29,731 bases of DNA. Source: JAJDIA01 sp031555145 (lineage in GTDB: Bacteria; Bacteroidota; Bacteroidia; Bacteroidales; Tannerellaceae). Position 1 is the first letter of the stretch; every line of letters starts with the position of its first letter. The notes beneath the pieces are model-generated. The model made no database searches. It had not been told where the DNA came from and saw nothing but the letters and a program-made list of their open reading frames with translations. Where the stretch lies: assembly GCA_031555145.1 (NCBI GenBank), contig JAVBUR010000060.1, positions 1 to 29,731 of the forward strand, read 5' to 3'. The translations under genes were made by a program, and so were the position numbers. This document shows, piece by piece, positions 16,538 to 25,185 of the stretch.

Positions 16538-18313
16538 TTAAAGTGCCGGTTTAAAGGTTCCTCCCCAGTTGTTGTTCTGTTCGAGATTTGGATTCTCCAG
16601 AATATTAGACTCCTGAATCGGGAAGAAATAGAATGTTTCTTTAATGACGAACTGCTTTTCAGCACTTGGCGTCAAAGGAACCTGGTGTTTTACATAACGG
16701 AAGTTTTCCGGCTTCAGTTCATTGTTGCCTGCCAGGGTACGAGCCTGTTCCATGTTCATATCCGTACCGTCGGCATTGATGGCGATCGCCTCGATACCAA
16801 ACTTTTCGAGCTTATCCAGTTTCATCATATTGCGTGTACGACGCATATCCATGAAGCGGTGTCCTTCAAAGCAGAGTTCGATGTTACGTTCGTTGAGAAT
16901 AGCCTCGCGGATTTCAGCACGACTACCCACCTTCAGACCATACAGGCCATCTGTTCCGGGTTCGATACCGGCACGTTGACGCAACTGTTTTAACATGTTG
17001 ACAGCTACATCCGAATAGCCTTTTTCGTTGGCTGCTTCCGCATAGATCAGCATTGTTTCGGCTAGACGCATCACCACGAAGTCAACGCCTGAGGCCTGTG
17101 TCTTATCCTGTGTCAACGACAAGTCACAGCCTTTCAGCATGAAGAATCCTGAATAACCGTCGTTATTGGCCGCATTCTTACCGGCTGCCGGATTCGTACC
17201 GTAACAGTCATCATCATCAGCAACACCCAGAGCGGTATACTGACGGTAGTTGCTCGGCTTGCCGGCTACCGGGTATTCTTTTCCGTTGTAAACAATAGAT
17301 GTCGTCAAACGCGGGTCTCTGTTCAACCAGTATTTCTGCATGAAATCATTTTCAGTAGCGGTATAATACTTACCTGAAGGATCGTTGTAAGCCTTCCCGT
17401 CCAACATAGGCGCATCACGTACGAAGTTCCAGGTGGGAGAGTAAGCCGCCGAACCACGGCTAACCGAACCCGGACGCACAGAAGCATCCCAGTTGGCATT
17501 CACCTTATTGGGGTTTTCAAAAACAACGGCGAAGAGTACTTCGGGACCGCCTTCCGACATCCAGATATTCTGATACACAGGTGTCAAAGAAGCGCCCTGG
17601 TTCACGCAGAATTCATAGGCATCTTTAGCTGCGGTATAGGCTTCCTGCCAGGATGCATTGTCATACATATTGTCGGGGTTGAACTGCGGAGAGGCTTTAT
17701 ACAGTAACACTTTCGCTTTGTAAGAACGTGCGAAACACTGGTCGATACGACCATACGAAGTGGAAGTGCCACCCAGTCTGGCCGGCAGCAAAGAAATCGC
17801 CTTATCCAGGTCTTCCACCAGGAACTGATAACATTCCTGGGTAGAATTACGCGATACATACAAATCGTCTTTGTCTTTATCCTGAGGTACCTTGATATAA
17901 GGGATACCGCCATGATAGAATACCATCTGTGAATACATATAGGCGCGCATAAAATAGGCTTCGCCCAGCATCTGGTCTTTATCCTTCAAAGAACCGGCTT
18001 CCAGTTCCAGAATGGCTTCGTTGACCAGACGAATCGATGTATAGTACCACTTTTTATACGCACCACCTGTCTTTGTAATCGTACCTTCATAAAAAGGCAT
18101 CCCTACTCGCTGCTCTGAATCATAGTCCTGACTTGTAACCCAGCCTGAGAACACATTCCCGTACAGGTTTGTGACATAGGCAAAAGCAAGGTTATCATCC
18201 TGCCATACCAGATTCGCGTCATAACTATTCAGATTTTCAATATCTAATGTGTCGCAACTGTTTAATGCAAAAGCTGCAATTACACTCGCGCATATATACT
18301 TCAATTTATTCAT
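16538..18313 (-). CDS. SusD/RagB-family glycan-binding lipoprotein
   Basis: Cell-surface lipoprotein that binds the substrate over a SusC-like transporter, 591 residues. The signal ends at ALNSC with acylated C20. The N-terminal half has the TPR-like helices typical of SusD (MLGEAYFMRAYMYSQMVFYHGGIPYIK, then CYQFLVEDLDKAISLLP and the RSYKAKVLLYKASPQFNP segment). The C-terminal part carries VVMRLAETMLIYAEAANEKG, then REAILNERNIELCFEGHRFMDMRR, both highly conserved in the family. It starts 22 bases after the SusC-like gene. The ligand cannot be predicted from the sequence, since SusD families diverge by glycan. Confidence 0.96.
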   Translation of the reverse strand: MNKLKYICASVIAAFALNSCDTLDIENLNSYDANLVWQDDNLAFAYVTNLYGNVFSGWVTSQDYDSEQRVGMPFYEGTITKTGGAYKKWYYTSIRLVNEAILELEAGSLKDKDQMLGEAYFMRAYMYSQMVFYHGGIPYIKVPQDKDKDDLYVSRNSTQECYQFLVEDLDKAISLLPARLGGTSTSYGRIDQCFARSYKAKVLLYKASPQFNPDNMYDNASWQEAYTAAKDAYEFCVNQGASLTPVYQNIWMSEGGPEVLFAVVFENPNKVNANWDASVRPGSVSRGSAAYSPTWNFVRDAPMLDGKAYNDPSGKYYTATENDFMQKYWLNRDPRLTTSIVYNGKEYPVAGKPSNYRQYTALGVADDDDCYGTNPAAGKNAANNDGYSGFFMLKGCDLSLTQDKTQASGVDFVVMRLAETMLIYAEAANEKGYSDVAVNMLKQLRQRAGIEPGTDGLYGLKVGSRAEIREAILNERNIELCFEGHRFMDMRRTRNMMKLDKLEKFGIEAIAINADGTDMNMEQARTLAGNNELKPENFRYVKHQVPLTPSAEKQFVIKETFYFFPIQESNILENPNLEQNNNWGGTFKPAL

Positions 18314-18335
18314 ATTGTTGTCTATTTAGAAGTGG

Positions 18336-21300
18336 TTAGAACGAAATATTAAGACCGAAAGTGAACGATTTCATCAACGGATAAGAGTCATAATACGCCT
18401 GTTCCGGATCCATAAATTCACCCATTTCAGAAATGAAGAACAAGTTTGTTCCATTAGCAAACACCTGTGCTCTTGCGATACCTAACGGGCGAAGTACGCT
18501 CTGCGGCAGGTCATAACCGATATTTACGTTTTTCAAACGGAGGTATGCGCCATTACGCATCCAGAAGCTGGTGTTACCAACGCCTGATTCATACCAGCCG
18601 CTACCGATAACGCGCGGATATTTACCGTTCGTATTTTCTGGGCTCCAGCATTCAGCACTTGTCCAAATCGGGAAGTACGGACGAGTTGCACCACCATGTT
18701 GGTAGAAACCACCGTCAACGCCACCGGCAATACGATCATAGTTAGTGACCCCCTGGAAGTGTAAATCCAAGGACACGCCTTTATATCTAATGTTACCACC
18801 AAAACCGTAGTTCACGCGCGGTGTTGTATTTTCAGACAATAAATTGTAAGAGTCGTTACCGTCGATCTTACCGTCAGGGCCGGGAGAATAACCGTCGCCA
18901 CGTGTATCTTCATACAGGATACCACCTAAATAAGGATCGCGTCCGTATTGTTTGAAACCTTTCGCTTTCAATTCGTCTACCTGTTCCTGCGTACGGATGA
19001 TACCGATGGCTTTCAAACCGATCAAACGACTGTTAGTCATACCAACCTTCGACAAGTCTGACAGATTGCCGGTTGTGTAAATAGCCGATTCATCCAATAT
19101 ATCCCACTGGTCGCGAGAGAAACCTAAGTTTACATAGGCCGAGTAATCAATGTCTTTGCCCATGGCTTTATCTCGCCACATCAATGAAAATTCACCACCT
19201 CGCCAGGAACGGGCTGCATAGTTTTCAGGAGCCAATGTCTGACCATAGGTGCTCGGAATAGATAATGTACGCGGACCTAAGATGTTCGTTTCCTTCCGGT
19301 AGAACACGTCAACCGTACCACTCAGCTTGTTACTGAGGAAAGCGAAATCCAAACCTCCATTATACGTGGTGGAAGTTGCCCATGTCAGGTTCAGAGAAGG
19401 AGTAGCTCCCGGTGTGATACCATTCGCCAGGTTCTTACCGAACAGATAGGAATTGCCGGCTATGTATTTCTTGATGTAAGCGAAATTTGCGATTTCTTTG
19501 TTGTTCACATCAAGGTCATTACCGGTCGTACCATAAGAAGCACGAATTTTCAGGTCGCTTAACCAGTTGGAAGTTGATTCCATGAATGATTCAGCGCTCA
19601 TACGCCATGCCGCAGAAACAGAGGGGAAGAAACCCCAACGGTTACCCGGAGCAAACAAGTCGTTACCGTCGTAACGGACAGAGAATTCAGCGATATACTT
19701 CGAGTCGTAGTTGTAGTTGAAACGTCCGATCCATGACAAACGTCCTCCGTTAAACTCATTGGCATCGCCATAACGTCTTTCAGCATCCGTTGAATAAACG
19801 AACATCTGGTCGTAGTTGGTCAGCGGTAATTCACCTTTCGCGAATACATATTCACCGCCTTCCTGCGCTTGTTCAAATACCATCATCGCACCGATATCGT
19901 GCAAACCGAAAGTCTGCTTGTAGTTCATGAACCAGTTGAACTGTTCGCTCCATTTCGTATTCATACCATATTGCAGGTTTTCATAGTTCTGGCTGAATGT
20001 AAACGTGTTATAATCACTCAGATTCAACGGACCCGGCAAGAAACGGTTACCATTCGGGTCGGCCTGTTGGAACTTGTAGTTACGCTGATACGTCATGTAC
20101 TTTTTACGGCTGTAGTCCTTGCCAATGTAGTTGGCCATTACCTTGGTTGATAACCCCGGTAAGATAAAGCTCAAGTCAACATCGAACGAAAGAATAGCGG
20201 TCATATCGCGTTTACGTGTTTTGATATAGCGGTCGCCAATTACCTGGTCAACCACGTTCCAGCTCTGCCAGCTACCGATAGCCGGATAAATCGGATAATC
20301 CGTCTTTACATCAGACGGTGTACCGTCAAGGTTCGAATAGAAAGGAACAGTCTTCAATGCGTTGAATGTACAACGATAAAGGTCCGTAACGGCCTGGTCG
20401 TCGTCATTGGTAAACGGCCAGTAGAAACGTTTCTGATCCGACTGGTTCGCATTGATGTTCATATTCATCTTAATATATTTGGAAAGGGCCATGGTGATAT
20501 TGGAACGCAAGGTGTACTTCTGGTTCTTCAGGTTTTCATACGAACCTTCTTCACCTAAATAGCTACCTAACACGAAATACTGCACCTTTTCATTACCACC
20601 GGTTACACTCAGCGAGTGCTTTGTGTTCCAGGGAGTCTGCCAGATCCAGTCGTTCACGTTGTAGCTCTTGTCCTTGAAATAATCGAATTCAGCCTGACCG
20701 TTCGGAAGATCCAATCCTTTAAATTCGGCCACCTTATTCTGATAGATCAATTCGTCGGTAGCAGTAAACATATCCGAGAACAATTCTTTTGTAGGCTTGC
20801 TAAAGGTATAAGATCCTTGGTAGTTGAAAACAGGCTTGCTGTCGGTGCTACCTGTTTTGGTAGTTACCAATACAACCCCGTTACCAGCGGCCGAACCGTA
20901 TACTGAAGCAGTAGCCGCATCCTTCAGGAAGCTCAACTGATCAATTTCATTGGCTTCCAACGCATCAAACGCATCTTTGTCGCGGATCACACCATCGATT
21001 ACAAACAACGGATCGCCGAAACCACCACGCATACGGATTTCAGAAGACGAACCCATCAAACCGGAGTTACCTGTGATCGTCATACCCGGAGCACGACCGG
21101 CCAGGGTATTGGACAGGTTCGGCGTGGCAATAGCCGTCAGATCGTCGGATTTCACATTAGAGATCGAACCGGTCATGTTCACTTTTTTCTGAACACCGTA
21201 TCCAATCACCACGACTTCGTCCAGCGCCTTGGTGTCTTCCCGTAATACAATCTGATACACCGCTTTGTCGGTAACGAGTACTTCCTGCGTAACATAGCCG

Positions 21301-21869
21301 ATATAGGTCACCACTAATGTGACTCCATTTCGAACGCCACTCAATGAAAACTGTCCGTCTATATCTGTAATTGTACCTTCAGATGATCCTTTCACCATGA
21401 TATTGGCACCGATAACAGGCTCACTGGTAGCATCTACCACCACCCCTGTTATCGTTCTGGATTGTTGTTGTACTCCATTGGCAGAAGGTACGGGAAGAGT
21501 CGCACTTTCCTTCAGGAATACACGGTTGTTCAATACCTGATATTGGATACCTGTATTGTGGAATACCTGTTCCAATACGTTTTCGATCCGTTCATTCTTG
21601 GCATTCACAGAGACCGAAGCGATCTCTTTGTCCAATAATCTCGCATCGTATGAAAATTCATATCCGGTTTGTTTTGTAATTTGGCTTACGATAGTTCCTA
21701 CGGTGGTTTTTTTCAAAGAGATATCCAAATCAACAAAGCGGGATAGCGCTTCGTTAGCCATCAAAGAACTTGTGACAAGAGTAAAGGCTAACAAAAACGT
21801 CATCATATTTTTCACTTTTAACAGAACCTGTTTGTTCGGTGTTTCTATCCACCCAAGTTGTTTCTTCAT
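18336..21869 (-). CDS. SusC/RagA TonB-dependent transporter with STN domain
   Basis: Outer-membrane transporter of 1177 residues forming a pair with the SusD-like protein. A signal peptide (hydrophobic part about 23-38) is followed by a secretin/TonB short N-terminal (STN) domain at about 48-120, a CarboxypepD_reg-like beta domain at about 138-210, a TonB box region (LDEVVVIGYG, 216-225), the plug (about 226-335, NTLAGRAPGMTITG and the RGGFGDPLFVIDGV segment) and a 22-strand-type barrel ending in SFTFGLNISF. The STN domain is the part that signals to a FecR-type anti-sigma, and both FecR and the ECF sigma genes are immediately upstream. The 90-base gap before it lacks any TAnnTTTG box, which agrees with control by the ECF sigma. 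Confidence 0.97.
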   Translation of the reverse strand: MKKQLGWIETPNKQVLLKVKNMMTFLLAFTLVTSSLMANEALSRFVDLDISLKKTTVGTIVSQITKQTGYEFSYDARLLDKEIASVSVNAKNERIENVLEQVFHNTGIQYQVLNNRVFLKESATLPVPSANGVQQQSRTITGVVVDATSEPVIGANIMVKGSSEGTITDIDGQFSLSGVRNGVTLVVTYIGYVTQEVLVTDKAVYQIVLREDTKALDEVVVIGYGVQKKVNMTGSISNVKSDDLTAIATPNLSNTLAGRAPGMTITGNSGLMGSSSEIRMRGGFGDPLFVIDGVIRDKDAFDALEANEIDQLSFLKDAATASVYGSAAGNGVVLVTTKTGSTDSKPVFNYQGSYTFSKPTKELFSDMFTATDELIYQNKVAEFKGLDLPNGQAEFDYFKDKSYNVNDWIWQTPWNTKHSLSVTGGNEKVQYFVLGSYLGEEGSYENLKNQKYTLRSNITMALSKYIKMNMNINANQSDQKRFYWPFTNDDDQAVTDLYRCTFNALKTVPFYSNLDGTPSDVKTDYPIYPAIGSWQSWNVVDQVIGDRYIKTRKRDMTAILSFDVDLSFILPGLSTKVMANYIGKDYSRKKYMTYQRNYKFQQADPNGNRFLPGPLNLSDYNTFTFSQNYENLQYGMNTKWSEQFNWFMNYKQTFGLHDIGAMMVFEQAQEGGEYVFAKGELPLTNYDQMFVYSTDAERRYGDANEFNGGRLSWIGRFNYNYDSKYIAEFSVRYDGNDLFAPGNRWGFFPSVSAAWRMSAESFMESTSNWLSDLKIRASYGTTGNDLDVNNKEIANFAYIKKYIAGNSYLFGKNLANGITPGATPSLNLTWATSTTYNGGLDFAFLSNKLSGTVDVFYRKETNILGPRTLSIPSTYGQTLAPENYAARSWRGGEFSLMWRDKAMGKDIDYSAYVNLGFSRDQWDILDESAIYTTGNLSDLSKVGMTNSRLIGLKAIGIIRTQEQVDELKAKGFKQYGRDPYLGGILYEDTRGDGYSPGPDGKIDGNDSYNLLSENTTPRVNYGFGGNIRYKGVSLDLHFQGVTNYDRIAGGVDGGFYQHGGATRPYFPIWTSAECWSPENTNGKYPRVIGSGWYESGVGNTSFWMRNGAYLRLKNVNIGYDLPQSVLRPLGIARAQVFANGTNLFFISEMGEFMDPEQAYYDSYPLMKSFTFGLNISF

Positions 21870-21959
21870 GCTATAAAATTTAGTTTAATTAGAAATTTTG
21901 TATTTAAGCTGTGTTATTTAGCGTTCGGTTGTGCTGTTCTACTTCATGGGCAATACTGT
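21870..21959 (-). promoter_or_regulatory. Leader of the susC-susD genes, probable ECF promoter
   Basis: This 90-base gap between fecR and the SusC-like gene has no match to the housekeeping -7 box TAnnTTTG on the minus strand. It is AT-rich near the start codon and has mixed sequence near fecR. Since the sigma and anti-sigma genes next to it would normally control the transporter, the ECF promoter probably lies here or before the sigma gene; I cannot name its boxes. Confidence 0.35.
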
Positions 21960-22937
21960 TTAATGTTTTTCACTGATAAATACTTCATTCCCTTCAATCC
22001 GGTATTGGATATGGGCCAGATAGGTTAAGATCTCCAGCACTTCTGCCAGACTCTCATCACGGTTGATCACACAACGGAATCGTCTTTCAGCCAGTGTTTT
22101 CGATTCCAGATTGATATTTATATCATAAATGATAGACAGTTTATTTACGATTTCACGAAGCGTAACGCTTTCGAAAGTCAACTGACTTAAATGCCAGGCC
22201 GTGCTCACGTTGACATCGACAGACTCCACATACAGTTCGTTGCGTTCGGAGCTAAACGTAACCTTTTCACCTGGCGACATCTCAAAGAGGGTATTGTCTA
22301 TATCATCAACCAACAACACTTTGCCAGTCACCAACATGGTTTCTACTTTATCCTCGTCTTTTCGGGTGTTGACATTAAAAGAGGTACCCATTACTTTGAG
22401 GTTTATGCTACCCGCATCCACCAGGAAAGGAGATTCCAGGTTCTTTTTCACATCAAAATACACCTCGCCTTCCACGTTGACCTTCCGGTTTTTCGCAGAA
22501 AAAGAGGCAGGTATCCGCAAAGAAGAATGACTGTTCAGCCAGACAAGGGTTCCGTCGGCCAACGTCACTTTCTTCACTTCCCCTGTTTCACCGACAGTGA
22601 TCGTGGTATACGTATCCGGCTGGTGGAAATATTGCCAGCCGCCAAACGACAAAGCAAACAAAAGGATTCCGATCGCCGCATATTTCCATATGGACCGCCA
22701 GCGAAAGAGGGATCTCTTTTTGTCTATACGCTGATTCAGTGCCAGAAGAGATTTCTCAATCCTGTCGCGGGAACTATAATTGGCATACCGGTAACTGACC
22801 CGAAGTTTCGTGAGGGAAGTAAACAACTCCTCATTTTCTTTGGATAAACTCCGCCATTCTATGATCTGGGCCAGTTCTTCTTCACTCAGTTCCTCTATCA
22901 GGTACTTAATAAGCAATTTGCTATCAAATCTCATCAT
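21960..22937 (-). CDS. FecR-family anti-sigma factor
   Basis: Inner-membrane regulator of 325 residues that transmits the signal from an STN-bearing transporter to an ECF sigma. The cytoplasmic N-terminal part is residues 1-84. One membrane helix spans about 85-101 (YAAIGILLFALSFGGW). The FecR domain runs about 112-208 (LADGTLVWLNSHSSLRIP, VEGEVYFDV, VMGTSFNVN, VTGKVLL). A C-terminal DUF4974-like domain is at about 254-322 (LTFESVTLREIVNKLSIIYDININ). A second Met at codon 2 is an equally good start. It lies 93 bases after the sigma gene and 90 before the SusC-like gene. Confidence 0.95.
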   Translation of the reverse strand: MMRFDSKLLIKYLIEELSEEELAQIIEWRSLSKENEELFTSLTKLRVSYRYANYSSRDRIEKSLLALNQRIDKKRSLFRWRSIWKYAAIGILLFALSFGGWQYFHQPDTYTTITVGETGEVKKVTLADGTLVWLNSHSSLRIPASFSAKNRKVNVEGEVYFDVKKNLESPFLVDAGSINLKVMGTSFNVNTRKDEDKVETMLVTGKVLLVDDIDNTLFEMSPGEKVTFSSERNELYVESVDVNVSTAWHLSQLTFESVTLREIVNKLSIIYDININLESKTLAERRFRCVINRDESLAEVLEILTYLAHIQYRIEGNEVFISEKH

Positions 22938-23030
22938 ACTTTAATATAACAGTATGCTAAACGACTCAACGCAAAAAACTACGGAGCAAAAAAGACTCTT
23001 TTTACCCTATTTTACCTAAAAAACAAGAAA

Positions 23031-23636
23031 TTAATTAAAGTAACCGATCAAAAGGCTTAAGAGGAAGAAGTCTTTCTTCGTCATTCGCTCTTTCAGATAT
23101 TTGGTAGCTAAATACATATGGCTCTCGACAGTTCGTTGCGGCAGGTCCAGCATTTCCGCTACCTCCTTTGCTTTCATTCCATTAATATAGGTTAAGACAA
23201 ATACTTCACGTCGTTGTTCCGGTATTTCATCCAACAATTCATATAACCGGTGATAAAAATCTTTGGTGTAAAGGTCTTCCAAGGCGGAGGCATCGCCTTT
23301 TAGCAGACTGGCATATTCATCCAGGTATCCCTGGAAATCATTTGCCGGAAATTTTTCCGAGAATTTGGTCTTCTTTAGCACATCAAGGCTCCGTGTGTAG
23401 GCGGATTGAAACAAATAAGAATGGAAGCCTTTGCCGACATATAGCTTCTGTCGGTTTTCCCAAACATACAGAAACACATCCTGCGTGATGTCTTCAGCAA
23501 CTTCTTCCCCCATCAGGGAAGAAGTATAAGCCATCAGGCGGGGGTAGTAATAACTGAACAACTGATTGAAGGCTTCACGGCTATTATGCTTCAAGTCAGC
23601 CAGGATTTTGTTCTCAGAATAGATTTCCATAAACAC
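23031..23636 (-). CDS. ECF RNA polymerase sigma factor (FecI-like)
   Basis: Extracytoplasmic-function sigma factor of 201 residues. Region 2 spans about 20-88 (REAFNQLFSYYYPRLMAYTSSL, then EDITQDVFLYVWENRQKL, the -10-binding helix). Region 4 spans about 134-182 (LDEIPEQRREVFVLTYINGMKAKEVAEML, then LPQRTVESHMYLATKYLK, the -35 helix-turn-helix). There is no C-terminal extension. Met codons at residues 1 and 3 are both possible starts. It probably activates the downstream SusC/SusD pair once FecR has been signalled by the transporter. A Bacteroidetes -7 box lies just upstream, so the sigma gene itself looks housekeeping-controlled. Confidence 0.96.
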   Translation of the reverse strand: MFMEIYSENKILADLKHNSREAFNQLFSYYYPRLMAYTSSLMGEEVAEDITQDVFLYVWENRQKLYVGKGFHSYLFQSAYTRSLDVLKKTKFSEKFPANDFQGYLDEYASLLKGDASALEDLYTKDFYHRLYELLDEIPEQRREVFVLTYINGMKAKEVAEMLDLPQRTVESHMYLATKYLKERMTKKDFFLLSLLIGYFN

Positions 23637-23674
23637 AACTCCCTCTTAGGGCAATAGTTTATTTCGTTCGGAGG

Positions 23675-23682
23675 CAAATATA
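23675..23682 (-). promoter_or_regulatory. Candidate -7 box of the ECF sigma gene
   Basis: TATATTTG on the minus strand matches TAnnTTTG exactly. TTTA at 23705-23702 sits at the expected 19-base distance for a -33 element, and TTTG at 23700-23697 lies 14 bases away. Transcription would start near 23669, with a leader of about 33 bases. Confidence 0.55.
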
Positions 23683-23723
23683 ATAATTTTGTAACACAAA
23701 TAAACACTCATTAAATAATAAAC

Positions 23724-23756
23724 AGAAAAAAGGGGATGCTTTCAGTACATCCCCTT
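23724..23756 (-). terminator. Terminator of the PhoH-family gene
   Basis: AAGGGGATG (23730-23738) and CATCCCCTT (23748-23756) form a perfect 9-bp stem with a 9-base loop. On the minus strand it follows the PhoH stop by 17 bases and runs into a T tract (TTTTTTCTG on that strand). Confidence 0.88.
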
Positions 23757-23773
23757 GTCGGTTATCTGATGGT

Positions 23774-25099
23774 TTACAGCAAATTCGCTGCCATCTCTGC
23801 CAGCTGGCTTCGTTCACCTTTTACCAGGTTGATGTGGGCAAAGAGGTCCTGCCCTTTCATCTTATCGACCATATAGGCAAGGCCGTTGCTCTGCATATCC
23901 AGGTACGGAGAGTCAATCTGCTGCACGTCGCCGGTAAATACCATCTTCGTGCCTTCGCCGGCACGGGTGATAATGGTCTTGATCTCGTGCGGGGTCAGGT
24001 TCTGCGCTTCATCCACGATACAGAAGGTTTCGGAGAGGCTTCGACCACGGATAAAGGCAAGGGCTTCCACTACCAGTTTGTTTTCTTTCTGCATGTCGTC
24101 AATCCGTTTGGCGTCCTGGCTGCCGGGGGCAAACTGGGCTTTGATCACATTCAGGTTGTCGAACAAGGGCTGCATATAGGGCGCCACCTTCTGTTTTTCA
24201 TCACCTGGTAGGAAACCGATATCCTTATTGGCCAGTGATACGATCGGACGAGCCAGCAGGATTTGCTTGTACTGATTAGCCTGCTTCAGGGCAGAGGCCA
24301 ACGCCAACAGGGTCTTTCCCGTACCGGCCTTACCGGTGATACCGACCAGTTTGACATTGGGGTCGTTCAGCACTTCGAAGGCGAAACTCTGTTCGGCATT
24401 GCGCGGCGATATACCGTAGTTGTTCCCTTTCTCCACGCGTTCGATCTTGTCGGTAAACGGATTGAAGCGGGCCAGAACAGAGTTGCGCAAGCTTTTGAGG
24501 ATAAAGCACTCGTTCGGCATCAGCTTGGTCTTGAATTCGATCAGGTCGGCATCGATGCCTTCGGCGGTAGCATATATCTGGTCGATCAGATCGGCATCAA
24601 TATTGTCATAGGTATCTTGTGCCCGTTGGAAGACATCTACATTGACAACTTTGTCGGTGATATAGTCTTCCACCGTAATACCCAGCGCACGGGCTTTCAT
24701 CCGTAGGTTGATGTCTTTGGTGACGAGGATGGTCTTCACCTTCGCGTTCTTCTCTGCCACCCACATGGTACACGAGAGGATGCGATGGTCGGCAGTCTTT
24801 TCCGAAAACGACTTGTCGATCTTGTCTTGCACCTTGTCGCCGGTTACTATATATAATGTACCCATACCCGGTCCCAGTGACGCCCCTTTGAGGAAGAGGT
24901 CGTTGCTGGTCAGCGCATCCAGTTCGCGCACAAACTCGCGTGCGTTGTAGTTGATCTGGTCACTGCCCCGTTTAAACTTGTCCAACTCTTCCAATACCAC
25001 GATCGGAAGGTAAATATCATTCTCCTGAAAGTTCTCTAAACACTTATAATCGTGCAGGATCACATTGGTATCCAACACGAAATTCTTCTTTGCTCCCAT
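23774..25099 (-). CDS. PIN-PhoH protein (PhoH2-type RNase/ATPase)
   Basis: A 441-residue protein with an N-terminal PIN ribonuclease domain (about 5-150) fused to a PhoH ATPase (about 230-441). The PIN acidic residues are visible: D10 in VLDTNV, E37 and E38, D104, D129 in VTKDIN. PhoH has Walker A GKAGTGKT (256-263) and Walker B VDEAQN (DEAQ 363-366). This is the YlaK/PhoH2 architecture, for which mycobacterial members unwind and cut RNA (family knowledge). It appears monocistronic: an M48 gene terminator lies just upstream, a strong terminator just downstream, and a possible -7 box TATCTTTA lies at 25134-25127. Confidence 0.95.
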   Translation of the reverse strand: MGAKKNFVLDTNVILHDYKCLENFQENDIYLPIVVLEELDKFKRGSDQINYNAREFVRELDALTSNDLFLKGASLGPGMGTLYIVTGDKVQDKIDKSFSEKTADHRILSCTMWVAEKNAKVKTILVTKDINLRMKARALGITVEDYITDKVVNVDVFQRAQDTYDNIDADLIDQIYATAEGIDADLIEFKTKLMPNECFILKSLRNSVLARFNPFTDKIERVEKGNNYGISPRNAEQSFAFEVLNDPNVKLVGITGKAGTGKTLLALASALKQANQYKQILLARPIVSLANKDIGFLPGDEKQKVAPYMQPLFDNLNVIKAQFAPGSQDAKRIDDMQKENKLVVEALAFIRGRSLSETFCIVDEAQNLTPHEIKTIITRAGEGTKMVFTGDVQQIDSPYLDMQSNGLAYMVDKMKGQDLFAHINLVKGERSQLAEMAANLL

Positions 25100-25126
25100 G
25101 CGCTTTCGATTTAATGATTACACCTC

Positions 25127-25134
25127 TAAAGATA
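25127..25134 (-). promoter_or_regulatory. Candidate -7 box of the PhoH-family gene
   Basis: TATCTTTA on the minus strand differs from TAnnTTTG only at the last base. It lies about 28 bases before the ATG at 25099 and downstream of the M48 terminator, where a promoter is needed. Confidence 0.4.
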
Positions 25135-25154
25135 ACGAGTTTTTAGATATAACA

Positions 25155-25184
25155 GAAAAAAGGCGGAAAATATTCATTTCCGCC
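25155..25184 (-). terminator. Terminator of the lemA-M48 operon
   Basis: GGCGGAAA (25162-25169) pairs with TTTCCGCC (25177-25184) around a 7-base loop. On the minus strand a T tract follows (25160-25155). The stem starts one base after the M48 stop codon, a very tight arrangement. Confidence 0.85.
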
Positions 25185-25185
25185 C

